DNA of 64,000 bases from Aphrocallistes beatrix (Eukaryota; Porifera; Hexactinellida; Sceptrulophora; Aphrocallistidae), in the NCBI GenBank assembly GCA_963281255.1, contig OY725488.1, forward strand, positions 1,240,001-1,304,000, read 5' to 3'. Below, one piece after another: positions 56,201 to 62,525 of the stretch (its first letter is position 1; each line of letters starts with the position of its first letter). The notes beneath the pieces were generated by a model. That model saw nothing but the letters and a program-made list of their open reading frames with translations. It ran no database searches and was not told where the DNA came from. The position numbers and the translations under genes were made by a program.

Positions 56201-57682
56201 CATGTACTTCTCAAAGGTGGCCTCGATCTCCTGCAGACTGCGCATCAGCTCGTTGCCACGGGAACCAGGGATGCAGGGGAGGGGAAGTTTGCTCCCGTCC
56301 CACCATCGCCCGAAGTGCACCTGTCCCTCGCATACGTCCAGGAGGTCCTTGCAGCGCTGAATGAATGCGTCGATCTGAGTAAAGATGCTAGGCTCGTCCA
56401 GCACCCACGGGTGTGCCGGGTTTTTGTGGCTGTGCAGCTTGGCCGTCTCCATGTAGAGCTGGTGCCACTGCTCGCAGCAGCTAATGCTCTCGCGAAGAGA
56501 GGCCTGGCTCTTCTTGATGTTTCCACTGAACAGGTCTTCAAGAGAGATGTCCTGGCAGCAGCGACCGATCACTTCGTTGCTCACTTTCTTCAGGAGGCCC
56601 GTCAGCCGCTCGGGGGTTGTGTAGTGCTGGGAGTGCAGCCAGATCACGCGGGTGATCGTCAGGATCTCCGGGAGCAGAGAGGGGATTTCGGTGGGTTGGG
56701 AGGAGCTCAGTTTCTCGCACGGCTCTGTCAGGAGAGAGAGGAACTGCACGTTACTCTCTGCAGTGCTGGATCCCTCCTGGATCATGCGGCTGATCTTCAG
56801 GAAGGGGGAGAGATAGGAAGAGTTCGTCTTTTCCAGGATCTCGGATATGCGAGCGACCTTCGGATTGCGGAGCTGAGAGCTGATGCCGGACAGATTCTCA
56901 CAGCGGTCTCTCCAGAACTGGATTTCCTCCAGCGGACCGTCGCTGTCTGAGGTCTCCATAGAGTCCTGAGTGCCGAGTACCTCCTTGATCTGGCGCGTCC
57001 AGTGAATCATCGCAGTCTCCAGCCTCTGCACCAGCTCCCTTGACTGAGAGTCCTTGTCGCTAGCCATCAGGGGACCCTCGTCCGGGATGTAGAGCACGGT
57101 TTGGCCCCCTCTCGCCTGCTGGCTGTCAGTCAGCCCGGCGAGGAAGCGGTGCAGGTGGGAAGAGAATTCGTTCTTGACATTTCCTGGCCAGTACCCTGCT
57201 TTGAAGAAAATGGGTGCGTACACGCTACGCATCTGTTTGAGGAGACTGGAGAGGTGACTCTCCTGTAACCGTCCCCTCTGTAGCTCCCCCTGTCCCCCCT
57301 CCTCCAGCTTGAGGAGGAAGAACATGTACTTAGGGAGGGGCGCGGCCATGGGAGAGGACTGTGATACCTTCAGGTCCCCGCTTAGCTCGTCACGGTAGAT
57401 GAGGAGCACGGGGGAGGACTTAGTGTCCATGAGGTAGTTCTCCATCTCCCTAACATGTTCCTCACTCCAGGCTAGTTCTATCGGCTCTTCTCTCCGGATC
57501 TCGTCTTTTATACCTTCCAAGATATCCCGAGACAACTCCCGCGCCTGAGTGAGGCATGCGGGAGCTTCAAATCTGTCTGAGAGGGAGGGCGGAGGAGATG
57601 GATCCACGGGTGTGATAGGTTCTGTTTCATCTATATTCGGATTGCTGTCCAAGTATACTGTTGAATTCTCCTCAGATGCCAT
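44213..57682 (-). CDS. DNAH2: Axonemal dynein heavy chain 2, single uninterrupted exon
   Basis: A 13,470-bp open frame encoding 4489 residues (human DNAH2 about 4427). The order is tail (N-terminal dynein regions 1 and 2, about 1-1830), then six AAA modules. Walker A loops are GPAGTGKT (about 1865, AAA1), GYSGSGKS (about 2146, AAA2), GPVGTGKT (about 2480, AAA3) and GIGGSGRQ (about 2827, AAA4). The coiled-coil stalk and microtubule-binding domain (about 3050-3330) follow, then AAA5/6 and the C-terminal domain ending GTALLMSLES. CFDEFNRI in AAA1 supplies Walker B. Motifs SVDEEGRKKMDN, SAQTSSNNIQ and FIEPPVLN-like FVEPPVLN point to DNAH2, the inner-arm dynein f (I1) beta heavy chain that drives ciliary bending. 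All catalytic motifs are intact. Vertebrate orthologues have about 85 exons; here there is none. The ATG is at 57682. Confidence 0.97.
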   Translation of the reverse strand: MASEENSTVYLDSNPNIDETEPITPVDPSPPPSLSDRFEAPACLTQARELSRDILEGIKDEIRREEPIELAWSEEHVREMENYLMDTKSSPVLLIYRDELSGDLKVSQSSPMAAPLPKYMFFLLKLEEGGQGELQRGRLQESHLSSLLKQMRSVYAPIFFKAGYWPGNVKNEFSSHLHRFLAGLTDSQQARGGQTVLYIPDEGPLMASDKDSQSRELVQRLETAMIHWTRQIKEVLGTQDSMETSDSDGPLEEIQFWRDRCENLSGISSQLRNPKVARISEILEKTNSSYLSPFLKISRMIQEGSSTAESNVQFLSLLTEPCEKLSSSQPTEIPSLLPEILTITRVIWLHSQHYTTPERLTGLLKKVSNEVIGRCCQDISLEDLFSGNIKKSQASLRESISCCEQWHQLYMETAKLHSHKNPAHPWVLDEPSIFTQIDAFIQRCKDLLDVCEGQVHFGRWWDGSKLPLPCIPGSRGNELMRSLQEIEATFEKYMRELREIKPYILDIKSTVWNDRANSFRSGIKEMEVMIQNALNTAFETVTQVEEGVSLLDAFHHLSSRESVRRTLNQKTVEVYQQFMAEMNKVKAEYSARAPHLGPSMPHYAGLATWARKLKLRIDKPMRTLERAYYLHHAGQGEEAKLQYDRLANSLGIFVNKMFDDWASSIDREVSKLLDTYLMCRGGPDNQLLDLKFPKQLLKLLSEIHYWERLRFEIPHYSIEVYSKREELRVLREHVLLVVRDYNKIVTVLTGEERKLFKERIRYLDKKVYAGLSKLTWMSKGVSESYITQCRQHAKEVKLAVKLYKSNSGRVGQLCRSLSDQLLLKHETPVKTLHEKDGFLRDQVTHRKNTGDRIRQKHEEVVSILRETAGIFSHDGPEVQTYLQRYTASMDHLVEEALRLNVKWSLQELNRAVNGDGRTAAEPFCLVKVLLTSIEGLPARVDFLPQLDQLTDYVTSCATELTLTLSGIHRLPDILRGKRTFQNPINDVITNDGDIRKLQESITSGVRKSVGEVSRFIQKTWVVPGFKEVWELNKDKFIERYQTSLKDKPVAIMGEDVGRYNEISNNAQQQETKVPIQFVMLDCSPLKNNILRHCTEWQTRLCDLLLEDATTRLDSLHRYIEEGRETLSEPVQNLDELGDQLNFLKLQQESQVSNEKLIQPIQEQFLMLDSYSVGVAEEVTERLEQLGPAWEDFTAFLVTSESKLVKFKEKFKAGLLQSAEDFKRQVTHLCDDFQNKGPFCSKVGSGDALELIRLTKTQLEELKGREGKLKKGLTLFNIKQPTNNAIALLEKELEQLEVIWSLSKEWEESWSSWKGGKFQDLDTEKMLYDAQGIYKRLTRIGREVKEKGWDICDILKDKIDQFKRTMPLIQDLKNDALRPRHWDQLQEEIQKPFDPSSEQFTLEKIIELGFDQHSDAIAEISTAASKELAIENLLKSIAETWEGVELDVAPYKTRGHHRLKASEELFQLLDDNQVSLSTVKGSRFVKPFEREVDRWERTLSLILEVIEMAQQVQRSWIYLENIFIGEDIRKQLPGETAQFTVVDVDWKCIMESVNEDKNALRATHQPNLLDRLTENSTKLEKIQKSLDMYLETKRQLFPRFYFLSNEDLLEILGQSKNPEAVQPHLRKCFDNLKLLALRKEKTRTYAVQMISGEGEKVDFHTDLLLEGPVEGWLCDVENQMRNSLHERLMECRIDLRKNPTKREKWVLNWAGQLTLTSSLIQWTSDCTKALQQVKERGEKRPLKSLKKKQVSLLEKYSEMVRGRLDKMQRAKIVALITIEVHARDVIERMAKGNCTDVNTFEWLLQLRFYWDRELDDCVIRQTNTHFRYNYEYLGCSGRLVITPLTDRCYVTLTTAMHLYRGGSPKGPAGTGKTETVKDLGKAMGNYVIVINCSDGLDFKSMGRMFSGLAQTGAWGCFDEFNRINIEVLSVVAQQILSILRALALKKERFAFEGREINLIASCGIFITMNPGYAGRTELPDNLKSMFRPIAMIVPDSALIAEIILFGEGFGQCRLLARKVNTLYVLAVQQLSKQDHYDFGLRALVSVVKYAGKKKRASPEVSDEEILLLAMRDMNLAKLTSHDLPLFNAITSDLFPGVFVPQLDYSLMTNALAAELKAAHLQSKEITVSKVLQLYETKNTRHATMMVGYSGSGKSVAWTMLQAILTRLNKENPKLPQYQKVHVLVINPKSVDLEELYGKFDHNTNEWTDGILASVMRNTCSDEKPDEKWILFDGPVDTLWIESMNSVMDDNKILTLINGERIGMPDQVSLLFELEDLAVASPATVSRSGMVYFDTQDLGYEPFFTSWLQRMPKKLQDPLKSLVNKHVNKVLEFRRKNCKELIPISPLNSVFSLCRLLKTFCTPENGVNPEDSENFARLLEMWFLFCLMWSIGASVDEEGRKKMDNLFREIEGTIAAKDTVYEYFIDVRNRSWCHWEQKLIDGWKYNPTLPFHKLIVPTVDTVRYHFIGSTLISNLYPVLFVGPVGTGKTMVSSGILSKLDETQWKVLVINLSAQTSSNNIQDIIESNMEKRTKGVFVPLGGKKMVTFLDDFNMPKKDVYGSQPPLELIRQWMDYGFWYDRQKQVIKHIKDMHLMAAMGPPGGGRMVISRRLQSIFSLLNMTFPNESQIKRIFGSMINQKLQEFEEDIKPLGTPITQATIDVYNYVSVRFLPTPTKMHYLFNMRDMAKVYQGMLRANKNYHDRKESMIRLWIHECYRVFADRLVEERDKIMFNELITGKLASMFDVSFHSICRDKVVPIFGDLLNQEHLMYEDLSDFKKLKTSIENALQDYNNEPGMVPMDLVMFKNAIEHVTRITRVIRLERGNMLLIGIGGSGRQSLTRLASYMIGYSVFQIEVTRHYRRLEFREDIRRLYFETGVLYKPTVFLFTDTQVVDESFLEDINNILSSGEVPNLYSPEDFEPVMAELAPIAKKEGIPDHTEAIFAFFIERARNNLHVVLAMSPVGEPFRNRIRMFPAFVNCTTIDLFTEWPKDALTEVAEKYLEDMNLGDNSTALTKSISSMFVTIHLSVVESSKRMLTEMKRHNYVTATNYLELVSGYKSLVEEKRKELGDAKGKLENGIGKLNDTKQKVEEMSKELGVQKIQVEKYQKECEEYLVVLVQKKHDADEQQKSVMTRSAKIGEEEEKCRELTSLAQRDLDEALPALREAEKALEALNKNDIDEIRAYPNPPPHVRIVMEAVMTLRGCGTSWAEAKKELGGSGFIKSLVHFDKDNIPDKMLKVIGSKYINDPEFTPENVGRVSFAAKSLCLWVRAMEKYGKIYRTVEPKRKRLNEAISRLEEKQKSLTEAQTKLAEINEMIDELKIQYDEKLAQKEELRKKMALTQEKLERAGKLVSGLSGECERWTLSVANFKESIGYLVGDCLLASAFLSYMGPFLSNYRDDMVTSLWINQVRDLDIPCTPDFSFATFLSDPAIIREWNLQGLPADSFSSENGIIVTRGNRWPLMVDPQGQAIKWIKMMEMENGLKIIDLQQPDFLRTVENAVLFGTPVLLQNIEEELDPSLAPVLNKSIIRIGNRMIIKLGDKEVDYNPDFKLYITTKLSNPHYTPEISTKTTIVNFAVKEQGLEEQLLSTVVTKEQPELQNQKNELVVSIASGKKQIKDLEDKILYLLNTAQGSLLDDEVLVNALQSSKGISQQVTEKVKISVETERRIDVARDAYRPSAKRASILFFVMTDLGRIDPMYQFSLEAYIELFILSIEKSQKGFKPEERIQYLNDYHTYAVYRYTCRGLFERHKLLFSFQMCAKILEAAGKLNKDEYDFLLRGGVVLDRDTQMDNPSSHWLEDSSWDNITELDKLPNFNGVANSFEQYGRDWQRWFTNQEPENSALPGEWENACNELQRMLIVRSLRQDRVTQCVTSFITNNLGVKFVEPPVLNMHSVVSDSTARTPLIFVLSPGVDPVAALTQLALDLGKTERFDTLSLGQGQAPIARKLITNGVKTGRWVFLANCHLSLSWMPHFNKLVEEELHIKVPHRDFRLWLSSSPHPDFPIAILQAGIKMTTEPPKGIRANMKRLYQTVNEPYFNEVGCAHKFKKLLFTLCFFHSVLIERRKFLMLGWNVVYGFNDSDFEVSMNILDIYLQSYPETPWDALKYLVAGVSYGGHVTDDWDRRLLLTYINDFFCDECLEEPYYKLSSLPTYYIPKDGSLQSYKDLIDRLPTADKPEAFGQHNNADIASQIRETRTLLDTLLSLQPQVTVSQGQSSEDKVLDLAADVLKQIPEQINLEAVAIMLADDSSALKVVLLQEIDRYNALLRVIRISLVDLERGIKGLVVMSSDLDQVFICILEARVPPLWEKVYPSLKPLASWTRDLIQRVKQFSTWAETAHPPVLFWLSGFTFPTGFLTAVLQTAARQNNVSVDQLSWEFHVSTVDDANITTQPKDGVWIRGLFLEGAGWDKKSSCLIEPSPMQLSCPMPSIHFKPIESKKKVKGIYQAPCYYYPNRSGRSSYVVAVDLKSGNMSIDLWVKRGTALLMSLES

Positions 57683-58171
57683 TTGGCATACTAAGTCAAG
57701 GTTATTCTGATAAGAAGCAAAAAATCAAACAAATAAACACAACTTTATGGTACATGTATCGCATCATCGAGAATTGAAGACTTTTCCGGAAATTCATCAT
57801 GCACCTTAGTGCAGCAGCGTAACCAAGGGGAGGGGGAGGGGGGCAAGAGGGTTTTCTAATGCGTCCCGTCGAGTATTAGGCATATACGGCATTATCAACT
57901 TGTCTTAATAACCATCTTATATAATAATTACAGTCAGTGTGACAACTACGTAGTATGTTAGGCTGCACATGATTAGATTTACATGGAAATAAATAATTGA
58001 GTTGAAACTCTCAAAGTTAAGTAATTTTAAGAGTTTCTCATACTTTAATAACTGCATGATTTTCAAAAAATATTACCTATTTTGTGGTTAGTAAAATACA
58101 TTTATTTTAGTAATCGACGCACGCCGATACTCCTAATAAACCCTAATAAAGATTATTCCAATTTTGTTGCG
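57683..58171. other. Upstream region of DNAH2
   Basis: AT-rich, with a G-rich patch near 57820-57850 (AACCAAGGGGAGGGGGAGG) that resembles an eroded hAT end. No gene. It presumably contains the DNAH2 promoter, but no clear element can be named. Confidence 0.4.
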
Positions 58172-58665
58172 CCAAGTAGGAATAGTTGGCGCTGAATATT
58201 TGATAACATCAAATTATACCTTTTCTCCACCAAGTAGGAATATTCCTACTTGGCGTAGATACGACACCTCCGAAATACGACAAACTCCGAAATGCGACAC
58301 TAAAAAGAACTCCAGGTTGGGATTTTCAATACAAAATTACCTTCGAGATGCGACACCCCTGGCAAACTAACTAAACTGAATAGTTACAAGGAAGCAATAA
58401 TGGCTTTGGAAAATTCAATCGTTTCTTTAAAGACGAGTTCATGAAAAGAGGCCGCATCTATTCCTCTACAATTGATGCATGTGTAGAGTTTAGGATTTCT
58501 GAATCCACTCAGTCAGCAATATCAGACTCTTATATGAAGTAATGTGTCTAAATGGAGTGTTTCGTATATATTTTATGTTTTTAAGAGGGGAACTTCAGAG
58601 ATGCGACAACCTCAGAGATCGGATACAAGCGTCTACTCCCAATGTGTCGCATCTCGGACGTTTAC
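58172..58665. repeat. Palindrome cluster with repeated GATGCGACAC words
   Basis: Contains a hairpin at about 58171-58193 (GCGCCAAGTAGGAATAGTTGGCGC-type arms), a perfect 24-bp palindrome at 58230-58253 (arm CCAAGTAGGAAT) and repeated TCCGAAATGCGACAC words (58256-58350). An inverted GTGTCGCATCTC follows near 58641-58653. This looks like a degraded non-autonomous element. The AAGTAGGAAT word is shared with the foldback element at 3.7-4.1 kb. Confidence 0.55.
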
Positions 58666-58940
58666 CTGTAAACATATTTTCACACCTTTTAATGCATAAT
58701 TCCACATCCTGGTATTTTAATGAAACTGCACTATCAGTCTGTCGATAGATAATTTTAGTTCGCCATCTACAGCCGACTCCGCTTTTGATTGGAACACATC
58801 ACTAATTCATAGTCAAAGTAAGAAATACTGGCATGGTGATCGAAGTTTGCCCCAAGCACATAAAATCAAAGATTTAGATTGATCAACAGCAATTTAGATA
58901 CAGTTCAAATAATAGTCCCCTTATAAATGTATATATATAA

Positions 58941-59885
58941 TTAGTAATTGTTAATGTCGTATTCATTAGAGTCTCCTGAATTCTCTAGTAGTTCTTCCTT
59001 TTTCTTTTGTTTGCGGTCATAAATGTCAACGGATATTTTTATACCAGGATAGAAGAGGAGAGGAAGCATCAATAGTAATGTAATAATGGGAATCATCTCT
59101 GACAAGTTTCTGTTCCTGATATAGCAATTGTATTGCCTACTCCATACAATCCTTGTGTAGTTCATAGCTTCGAAAATATCAGTGCAGATTTTATCGTTGA
59201 ACTGGAAGGTTGTGAGAAACATTTCGTCCAGTAAGGAATAAACGCGAGAACAATTAGAACAGATTGCAGGATTTCCTTTTGTTGCGTTAGTCTGGTTGAC
59301 AGGTAGATACATGGCAAAACAATTTATTGTTATATTGAAAAGTTCAAAAAAATCTTTTGTTTTGTTAGACAAGTGCCATCTCCCATTCACCACATCTGGA
59401 TTATCATAACAGTAATTACAATCTGCCATTTGCCAGACGTACTGTGCATGTTGGTACTCACGCTCTATCATATGCAAACTGTCGGAGGATAGAAGGAGTT
59501 TAGAACACACTGGCTCTGTCTTGTCATCCTTTATGTCACTATATGCCCTCTCTACTTCTGTCAGCTTGTACTGGCAGGTTTGACATAACTTCGCCGGTTT
59601 TGAATAATAAGTCATGCATTTCAAATACGTTGAAACGGTTGAACTGAAATTACCCAATAGAGCTCTACAGTGGTTGGTCAGTTCTGAGAAGTAGGGCACG
59701 GTGGCATCAGGGACGAGCCTCAATCTATTATGGTGACTCATCTTTCGACTTGGCAGAAGAGAGTTGGGCCCTAAGGTCAAGTTGTGGTGTGCATTAAACG
59801 GGATTACTAGCACTTCGCTTGCAACACACACGATGATCCCTGAAATGATAACAGATCGCAGTAGAAACAGATTCTTCATGTTCAT
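58941..59885 (-). CDS. OSTM1: OSTM1, ClC-7 chloride transporter beta subunit
   Basis: A single exon of 314 residues from the ATG at 59885. It begins with a signal peptide (NLFLLRSVIISGIIVCVA, about residues 4-21), followed by a luminal domain rich in cysteines and N-glycosylation sites. Family landmarks are CRALLGNFSS, KLCQTCQ, DCNYCYDN, CFAMYL, ICSNCSRVYSLL, ICTDIFEAMNYTRIVWSRQYNC, one transmembrane helix near the C-terminus (about 263-283) and a short charged cytosolic tail. In vertebrates OSTM1 stabilises ClC-7 in lysosomes and the osteoclast ruffled border. That is family knowledge; here a lysosomal role is inferred. An in-frame ATG at 59963 would add 26 residues before the signal peptide, so I prefer 59885. 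The further-upstream frame opens only with TTG. Vertebrate OSTM1 has six exons. Confidence 0.92.
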   Translation of the reverse strand: MNMKNLFLLRSVIISGIIVCVASEVLVIPFNAHHNLTLGPNSLLPSRKMSHHNRLRLVPDATVPYFSELTNHCRALLGNFSSTVSTYLKCMTYYSKPAKLCQTCQYKLTEVERAYSDIKDDKTEPVCSKLLLSSDSLHMIEREYQHAQYVWQMADCNYCYDNPDVVNGRWHLSNKTKDFFELFNITINCFAMYLPVNQTNATKGNPAICSNCSRVYSLLDEMFLTTFQFNDKICTDIFEAMNYTRIVWSRQYNCYIRNRNLSEMIPIITLLLMLPLLFYPGIKISVDIYDRKQKKKEELLENSGDSNEYDINNY

Positions 59886-60900
59886 TGGGAAACAGTATGT
59901 GGATGAAATAGACAGTAGAGTATTTATACTGATGGCAGCGGCCCTTTCTTTTACAGGTTTCATAGGAAACAAAGCTTAGACGGAATCTCAATCATTGAAA
60001 AGGAAGTCACATGACTTGTATTGTTCCTTTGACTGAATCCATAACAGAGGTGAAGTAATCATTTCTCAAGTTTATATAAGTTACTCTCAATATTGTGATA
60101 AAGAGATCAATTCCGGTAATTACTGACCTTTAGTATTTATTTTAATGACAAATATATTCATGTTTCGAGACAGGGACGTCAGGTTGACCTTAAAAGCAGG
60201 GGGGGGCGCGGTCCATTGCTAAAATAAAATCAGTTAAACAAATATACTTTTGTCAGTCCAAGTATTCTTAATACATCAACAAATATCAACAAATATAATT
60301 TTGTCAGTCCATTCAACAATGCGTAATTCATCAACAAATATTATTTTGTCAATTCATTCAACAATGCGTAATTCATCAACAAATATAATTTTGTCAATTC
60401 ATTCAAGAATGCGTAATTGATCAATTAAGGCTTAATATATACCGGAATGTGCTTTTAATATAAATACAAATATACAAAGTACGTAAATTCAAGACAAATA
60501 CATACCCGACTTCTACTCGTAAATGTCTAATTCTGAACAGTCCGCGAAAAAACTTAAGCTTGCACAGCCGCTTTTAAATGGGGACGCTGCATTTGTTCGA
60601 ATTTAGAAAATTAAAATTTGGATTTTGAGCTTTCTTATTTGCATTTATTATATTTCGTCTCCAAAATAGTAAGGTTTAGAAAAAAGTACGACCATCGCAT
60701 CGGTGTTTACTGTATCAGTTATACCACCTAAATATTCTAATTAGAAATTAGAATATGTCAAATCCCTTAGTTACTTAAAATGTTCGCTAATTTGATGCAA
60801 GTTGCATGCATGCATGCATATTTCAATTCAATCATGAAGTAAATAAAAATTAACTCCAGTAAATAAGTGGTAGTAATTGTGTAAACAAAAATTAAAATGA
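59886..60900. other. Intergenic region upstream of OSTM1
   Basis: AT-rich with one tandem repeat (60239-60423, separate entry) and a G-run near 60208-60216. A (TGCA)n run lies at about 60803-60820. No gene is supported. Confidence 0.45.
60239..60423 (+). repeat. 45-bp minisatellite, about four units
   Basis: Three well-matched 45-bp units beginning CAAATATAATTTTGTCA and containing CATTCAACAATGCGTAATTC, preceded by one more diverged unit. Differences between units are single substitutions. Confidence 0.85.
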
Positions 60901-61389
60901 TTAGTTCCACTCAGTCATAGCTGATAAGTGAGTTTGGTCCTGCACTGTGTATTGCTGATATATGTTCTTCAGCATGGAGACCTCAAGCTGGAGTGCGTGA
61001 ATTGTCTTGTTCAAATTCATATTGTCTACTGTCAAATTATGGACGCGAATTTCGGTCAACATTGCACGTTGCTTGGCTTTTAGGCGAGACTTCCTCACGG
61101 CTTCATTTTTCTTCTCACGCTTTGACTTCTGTTCATGTTCAGAGTTAGATTTTAGTTCGGCTGCAGACAGTCCATCGTACTTCGGTTGTAACTCGTATGT
61201 GGGATAAAGGTCCGAGTCGGAATAGGATCCTGTCGCAAGGTAAGACGATCCAGAAGCGTTCGTACTAGATGATGTGGAGGGAGAATTTTCGGTAGAAGAA
61301 GGTGAAATGGAGGAACTAGAATCAGAATTCTGGCTCGAGTAGGGACTACTATTTTCGAAACAGTCATTGTTAGATGAGTATGAAAACAT
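60901..61389 (-). CDS. C/EBP-like bZIP transcription factor
   Basis: A single exon of 162 residues. The N-terminal half (1-55) is almost entirely Ser/Asn/Thr, a likely activation or low-complexity region. The C-terminal half has a C/EBP-type basic region (about 90-107, KREKKNEAVRKSRLKAK) with invariant Asn95, Ala97, Val98, Ser101 and Arg102, and an adjoining leucine-zipper-like coiled coil (about 110-147). C/EBP proteins bind CCAAT/enhancer sites as dimers, and all DNA-contact residues are kept here. The short length resembles C/EBP-gamma, but the N-terminus does not, so I leave the subtype open. The ATG at 61389 is the first in frame. No introns, as is usual for C/EBP genes. Confidence 0.88.
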   Translation of the reverse strand: MFSYSSNNDCFENSSPYSSQNSDSSSSISPSSTENSPSTSSSTNASGSSYLATGSYSDSDLYPTYELQPKYDGLSAAELKSNSEHEQKSKREKKNEAVRKSRLKAKQRAMLTEIRVHNLTVDNMNLNKTIHALQLEVSMLKNIYQQYTVQDQTHLSAMTEWN

Positions 61390-61766
61390 ATTTCAAGAGT
61401 AGATTGTTGATTGGGTTTTTGAATGTTTAGAACTGACTAGAGCACGAAAAAGTTCATTTTATACTTTATTTCGCGATTGTGAAATCGTGATACATTACGC
61501 ATATAAATTGCGTATAAGAAGCTATGGCATGTCGCAAAAGAACAAGAATCATTCAATCTAATCGATCTGAAATTTGAGGAAATAATCGTATTAAGTAAAT
61601 ATTCATAAATCATAATCGTGAGTGAGAATTTGACAATGAAGGTGAAAAAATAGATATGATTCAATAAAAAATTGCGAAATATAATGAATATTTTGTCTCA
61701 TTTAAATATTTTTCAATCAAAATGAAAAAAGAGAAAACAAGATTTTTAATTATTAACTCAAAAGTA
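61390..61766. other. Upstream region of the C/EBP-like gene
   Basis: AT-rich, no supported gene; presumably the 5' untranslated region and promoter of the bZIP gene. A 75-codon minus-strand frame at 61437-61664 matches nothing. Confidence 0.4.
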
Positions 61767-62092
61767 CACTCGAACCTCTCTTATCCGGACCTCCGATATC
61801 CGGGCACCTCTCTCAACCGGGCAGCCCTTTCGACATTTAGTCAATATGCATTGTCCTATTTTCAAGTCAATTATTAACCACAATTCCAGCAATCATTATC
61901 ATGTAATATTATTTTTTGACATTAATATGTAATAAGTAAAACTGTGGGTTTTGCGTACTCGTATATTGTCTTGGTACGTAAATATTATAGAAAAACCTCA
62001 TGTGCATAGACATGTTTTCGAATTATCCGGGCAAATTCTGTTATCCGGGCACCCTCCGGTCCGGCACTGCCCGGATAAGAGAGGTTCGAGTG
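61767..62092. mobile_element. Pogo/Tigger-like MITE, 326 bp
   Basis: Terminal inverted repeats CACTCGAACCTCTCTTATCC and the exact complement GGATAAGAGAGGTTCGAGTG, flanked on both sides by TA. Inside the ends are further inverted CCGGGCA words. TA duplication and ACCTC...CCGG termini are typical of pogo-type (Tc1/mariner superfamily) elements. No transposase. Confidence 0.85.
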
Positions 62093-62166
62093 TATTAATA
62101 TAATGAGTAAAAACTAAATCAAAACTAGTTAGTTTTAACCAAAACAGAAAAATATTTTAAAAAGGT

Positions 62167-62525
62167 ACCGTATTTCCCTGAATAAGCGCCGGGTCTAAAG
62201 GGTGAGCGAAATAAATAAGCGCCGGGGCTCGAATAAGCGTCGGACGCCGGGGCATTTTAGTTCTCTGAACATCATATCAAACTAGTATTCTCAGTAGTGG
62301 CATAGATACAAGTGTTTTTTGAAACATTACATTATCCTTTTTTAATAGAACTAACATTCTCAGTTGTGGCAAAAATAAAAGTGCCAGTCAATGTAGTAAA
62401 CAAAGAAAAGAGCGCCGGGTCAAAATAGCGAATGAAAAAAATAAGCGCCGGTTTGAATAAGCGCCGGGTCTAAAGGGTGCACGAAATAAATTAACGCCCG
62501 GGCGCTTATTCGAAGCAATACGGTA
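62167..62525. mobile_element. TA-flanked MITE with AATAAGCGCC termini
   Basis: The ends TACCGTATTTCCCTGAATAA and TTATTCGAAGCAATACGGTA are imperfect inverted repeats starting CCGTATT and bordered by TA. Subterminal GCGCCGGGTCTAAAGGGTG words are repeated, partly in direct and partly in inverted order. About 355 bp, no coding capacity. Confidence 0.75.

Noticed and set aside
45512-56950. Many long plus-strand frames opposite DNAH2, some over 300 codons
   Set aside because: GC-rich coding DNA leaves few stops on the opposite strand. The frames are Leu/Val/Arg/His-rich mirror images of dynein codons with no family resemblance.
59886-59972. Longer OSTM1 N-terminus
   Set aside because: Opens with TTG. 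The first upstream ATG (59963) places 26 residues before a clear signal peptide, so the ATG at 59885 is preferred.
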